A program made the position numbers and the translations under genes. From the NCBI GenBank assembly GCA_023488885.1, contig JAMDDH010000037.1, positions 1-64,000 of the forward strand: 64,000 nucleotides of DNA, written 5' to 3'. Positions 63,089 through 64,000 of the stretch are shown here, piece after piece. The stretch is from Thermoplasmatota archaeon. Its GTDB lineage: Archaea > Thermoplasmatota > Thermoplasmata > Thermoplasmatales > Thermoplasmataceae. The notes under the pieces were generated by a model that was given only the letters and a program-made list of their open reading frames with translations, was not told the origin of the DNA and ran no database searches. Each line of letters opens with the position of its first letter. The first letter of the stretch is position 1.

Positions 63089-64000
63089 ATGGTTCATTAT
63101 GGCGGTTTCAACACCCGTGCTGTTCATTCAGGCGAACTGAGAGACTCCAGGTTTGGAAATGTTGTAACACCGATTTTTGAAACGACAACATTTCTGCATC
63201 CCAATGATGATAATGCTGCTTACATTGATGCGACAAGAGGTTCGCCATACCTTTACACCAGATGGGGGAATCCTACTATACAGGCACTGGAGGAGAAATA
63301 TTCTGCTCTTGAGAATTCCAATCATGCTCTGGCATTTTCTTCTGGAATGGGGGCAATAACCTCAACTGTTCTATCCCTCACATCTTCTGGCTCAAGGATA
63401 CTTTCGCTGAATGAACTTTACGGCCAGGCTCACGGATTCTTTTCCGAGGAATTGCCCAGATATCAGATAAGAACAGATTTTGTCCCGATAGACGAGATCA
63501 ACTCATTAAACTTCAAGCTTAAGGATTATGCGGCCGTATATGTGGAATCAATTACAAATCCTACAATGAAGGTAACTGATCTGGTTGAATTGTCGAAATT
63601 TTGCAATGAGAATAACACTCCACTGGTCGTAGACGCTACCTTTGCTTCCCCGTATAACCAGAAACCACTTGATCTTGGTTGTTCCGTTGTAATACACAGC
63701 GGCACAAAATATCTCTCAGGGCATAGCGACGTGACACTTGGGATGGTAGCGGCATCAAGTGCCGAACTCCACAATAGGATACTGCGCATGAGAACCACTC
63801 TAGGCCCCACCATGGATCCATTGCAGTCTTATCTTGCTCTTCGCGGCATCAAGACCCTTGGGCTGAGGATGGAGAAACATAATCGCGTTGCACTCGAAGT
63901 CGCAAAATTTCTGTCGCAGCACAAGAAAGTTACTGGGACATTTTATCCTGGTCTTCCGGACTCGAAATATCACAATATCGCAAAAAAAGTCCTCACCGGA
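63089..64000 (+). CDS. Cys/Met-metabolism PLP enzyme (cystathionine gamma-synthase/lyase family), partial
   Basis: A fold-type I PLP enzyme running off the window end; 304 residues are seen of about 380-400 expected. The Schiff-base lysine is in SGTKYLSGHSDV. Typical surroundings are YTRWGNPTIQALE, FSSGMGAI, TNPTMKVTDL and VVDATFASPYNQ. The family includes cystathionine gamma-synthase, cystathionine gamma-lyase and methionine gamma-lyase; the sequence does not settle which. The start is the ATG at 63089, consistent with the TATA spacing. Confidence 0.85.
   Translation, partial: MVHYGGFNTRAVHSGELRDSRFGNVVTPIFETTTFLHPNDDNAAYIDATRGSPYLYTRWGNPTIQALEEKYSALENSNHALAFSSGMGAITSTVLSLTSSGSRILSLNELYGQAHGFFSEELPRYQIRTDFVPIDEINSLNFKLKDYAAVYVESITNPTMKVTDLVELSKFCNENNTPLVVDATFASPYNQKPLDLGCSVVIHSGTKYLSGHSDVTLGMVAASSAELHNRILRMRTTLGPTMDPLQSYLALRGIKTLGLRMEKHNRVALEVAKFLSQHKKVTGTFYPGLPDSKYHNIAKKVLTG

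Noticed and set aside
1-64000. CRISPR array, rRNA genes or a replication origin
   Set aside because: I saw no regularly spaced repeats, no rRNA-like sequence and no Orc1/Cdc6 gene with origin-type repeats.

Overview
The window comes from a cell-wall-less, heterotrophic archaeon of the Thermoplasmatales (Thermoplasma/Ferroplasma/Cuniculiplasma type). This rests on the archaeal replication polymerase DP2, archaeal D-aminoacyl-tRNA deacylase, Nob1, Tsr3, a GPN-loop GTPase and an archaeal Ogg2 glycosylase. It also fits a fused EtfBA, a gluconate-dehydratase-like enzyme, a sedolisin acid protease, and TATA boxes about 25 nt upstream of ATG codons, which suggests many leaderless mRNAs. I cannot name the species.

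Left end (0-5.7 kb): an IS630-type transposase cut by the window edge, a large SEC-C protein, a scramblase/LURP-one-like protein, and a DUF2283/DUF4258 toxin-antitoxin-like pair. That pair lies between two 64-bp direct repeats, one of which overlaps the 3' end of tRNA-Pro, so it looks like the remnant of an integrated element. Cytidine deaminase and a secreted PepSY-like protein follow.

5.8-14.5 kb: a six-gene membrane operon built like a group-4 hydrogenase or minimal complex I. Its 'hydrogenase' large subunit has lost all four nickel-binding cysteines, and its small subunit is fused to a one-cluster ferredoxin domain. The promoter-to-start region can fold into two hairpins and a possible pseudoknot. 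Convergent to it are a KaiC-like protein with a degenerate P-loop and a gluconate/galactonate-dehydratase-like enzyme.

14.6-30.3 kb: a ribbon-helix-helix protein, aconitase, a TPR protein, glutamine synthetase, valyl-tRNA synthetase, and then a run of + strand genes: a ferritin-like helical protein, dtdA, a threonine-synthase-like PLP enzyme, a DUF1611 P-loop protein and a PP-loop protein resembling MurL. Tsr3 and a 58-residue zinc ribbon follow. Three of these genes have relatives linked to D-amino acids, which is unusual in a wall-less archaeon.

30.4-51.4 kb: mostly housekeeping. There is a tight pyrG / SCP2-like / DP2 / GPN-GTPase operon, superoxide dismutase, Ogg2, NAD(P)H-hydrate repair, a degenerate acyl-CoA-synthetase-like protein, a secreted sedolisin, citrate synthase, Nob1 with a cyclase-family hydrolase, a transporter, an orphan DNA methyltransferase and EtfBA.

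51.5-64 kb: a region of organic-acid use and DNA rearrangement. It holds an XRE-cupin regulator, a lactate permease with a perfect 99-bp in-frame tandem duplication, a chimeric ORF assembled from pieces of a transposase, acs and a Rieske gene, two MFS transporters, an MBL hydrolase, a Rieske protein, methionine aminopeptidase, thymidylate kinase, acetyl-CoA synthetase, an acetate transporter, and the start of a Cys/Met-metabolism PLP enzyme. Together, acetate and lactate uptake, Acs, citrate synthase, aconitase and EtfBA suggest oxidation of small organic acids through the TCA cycle.
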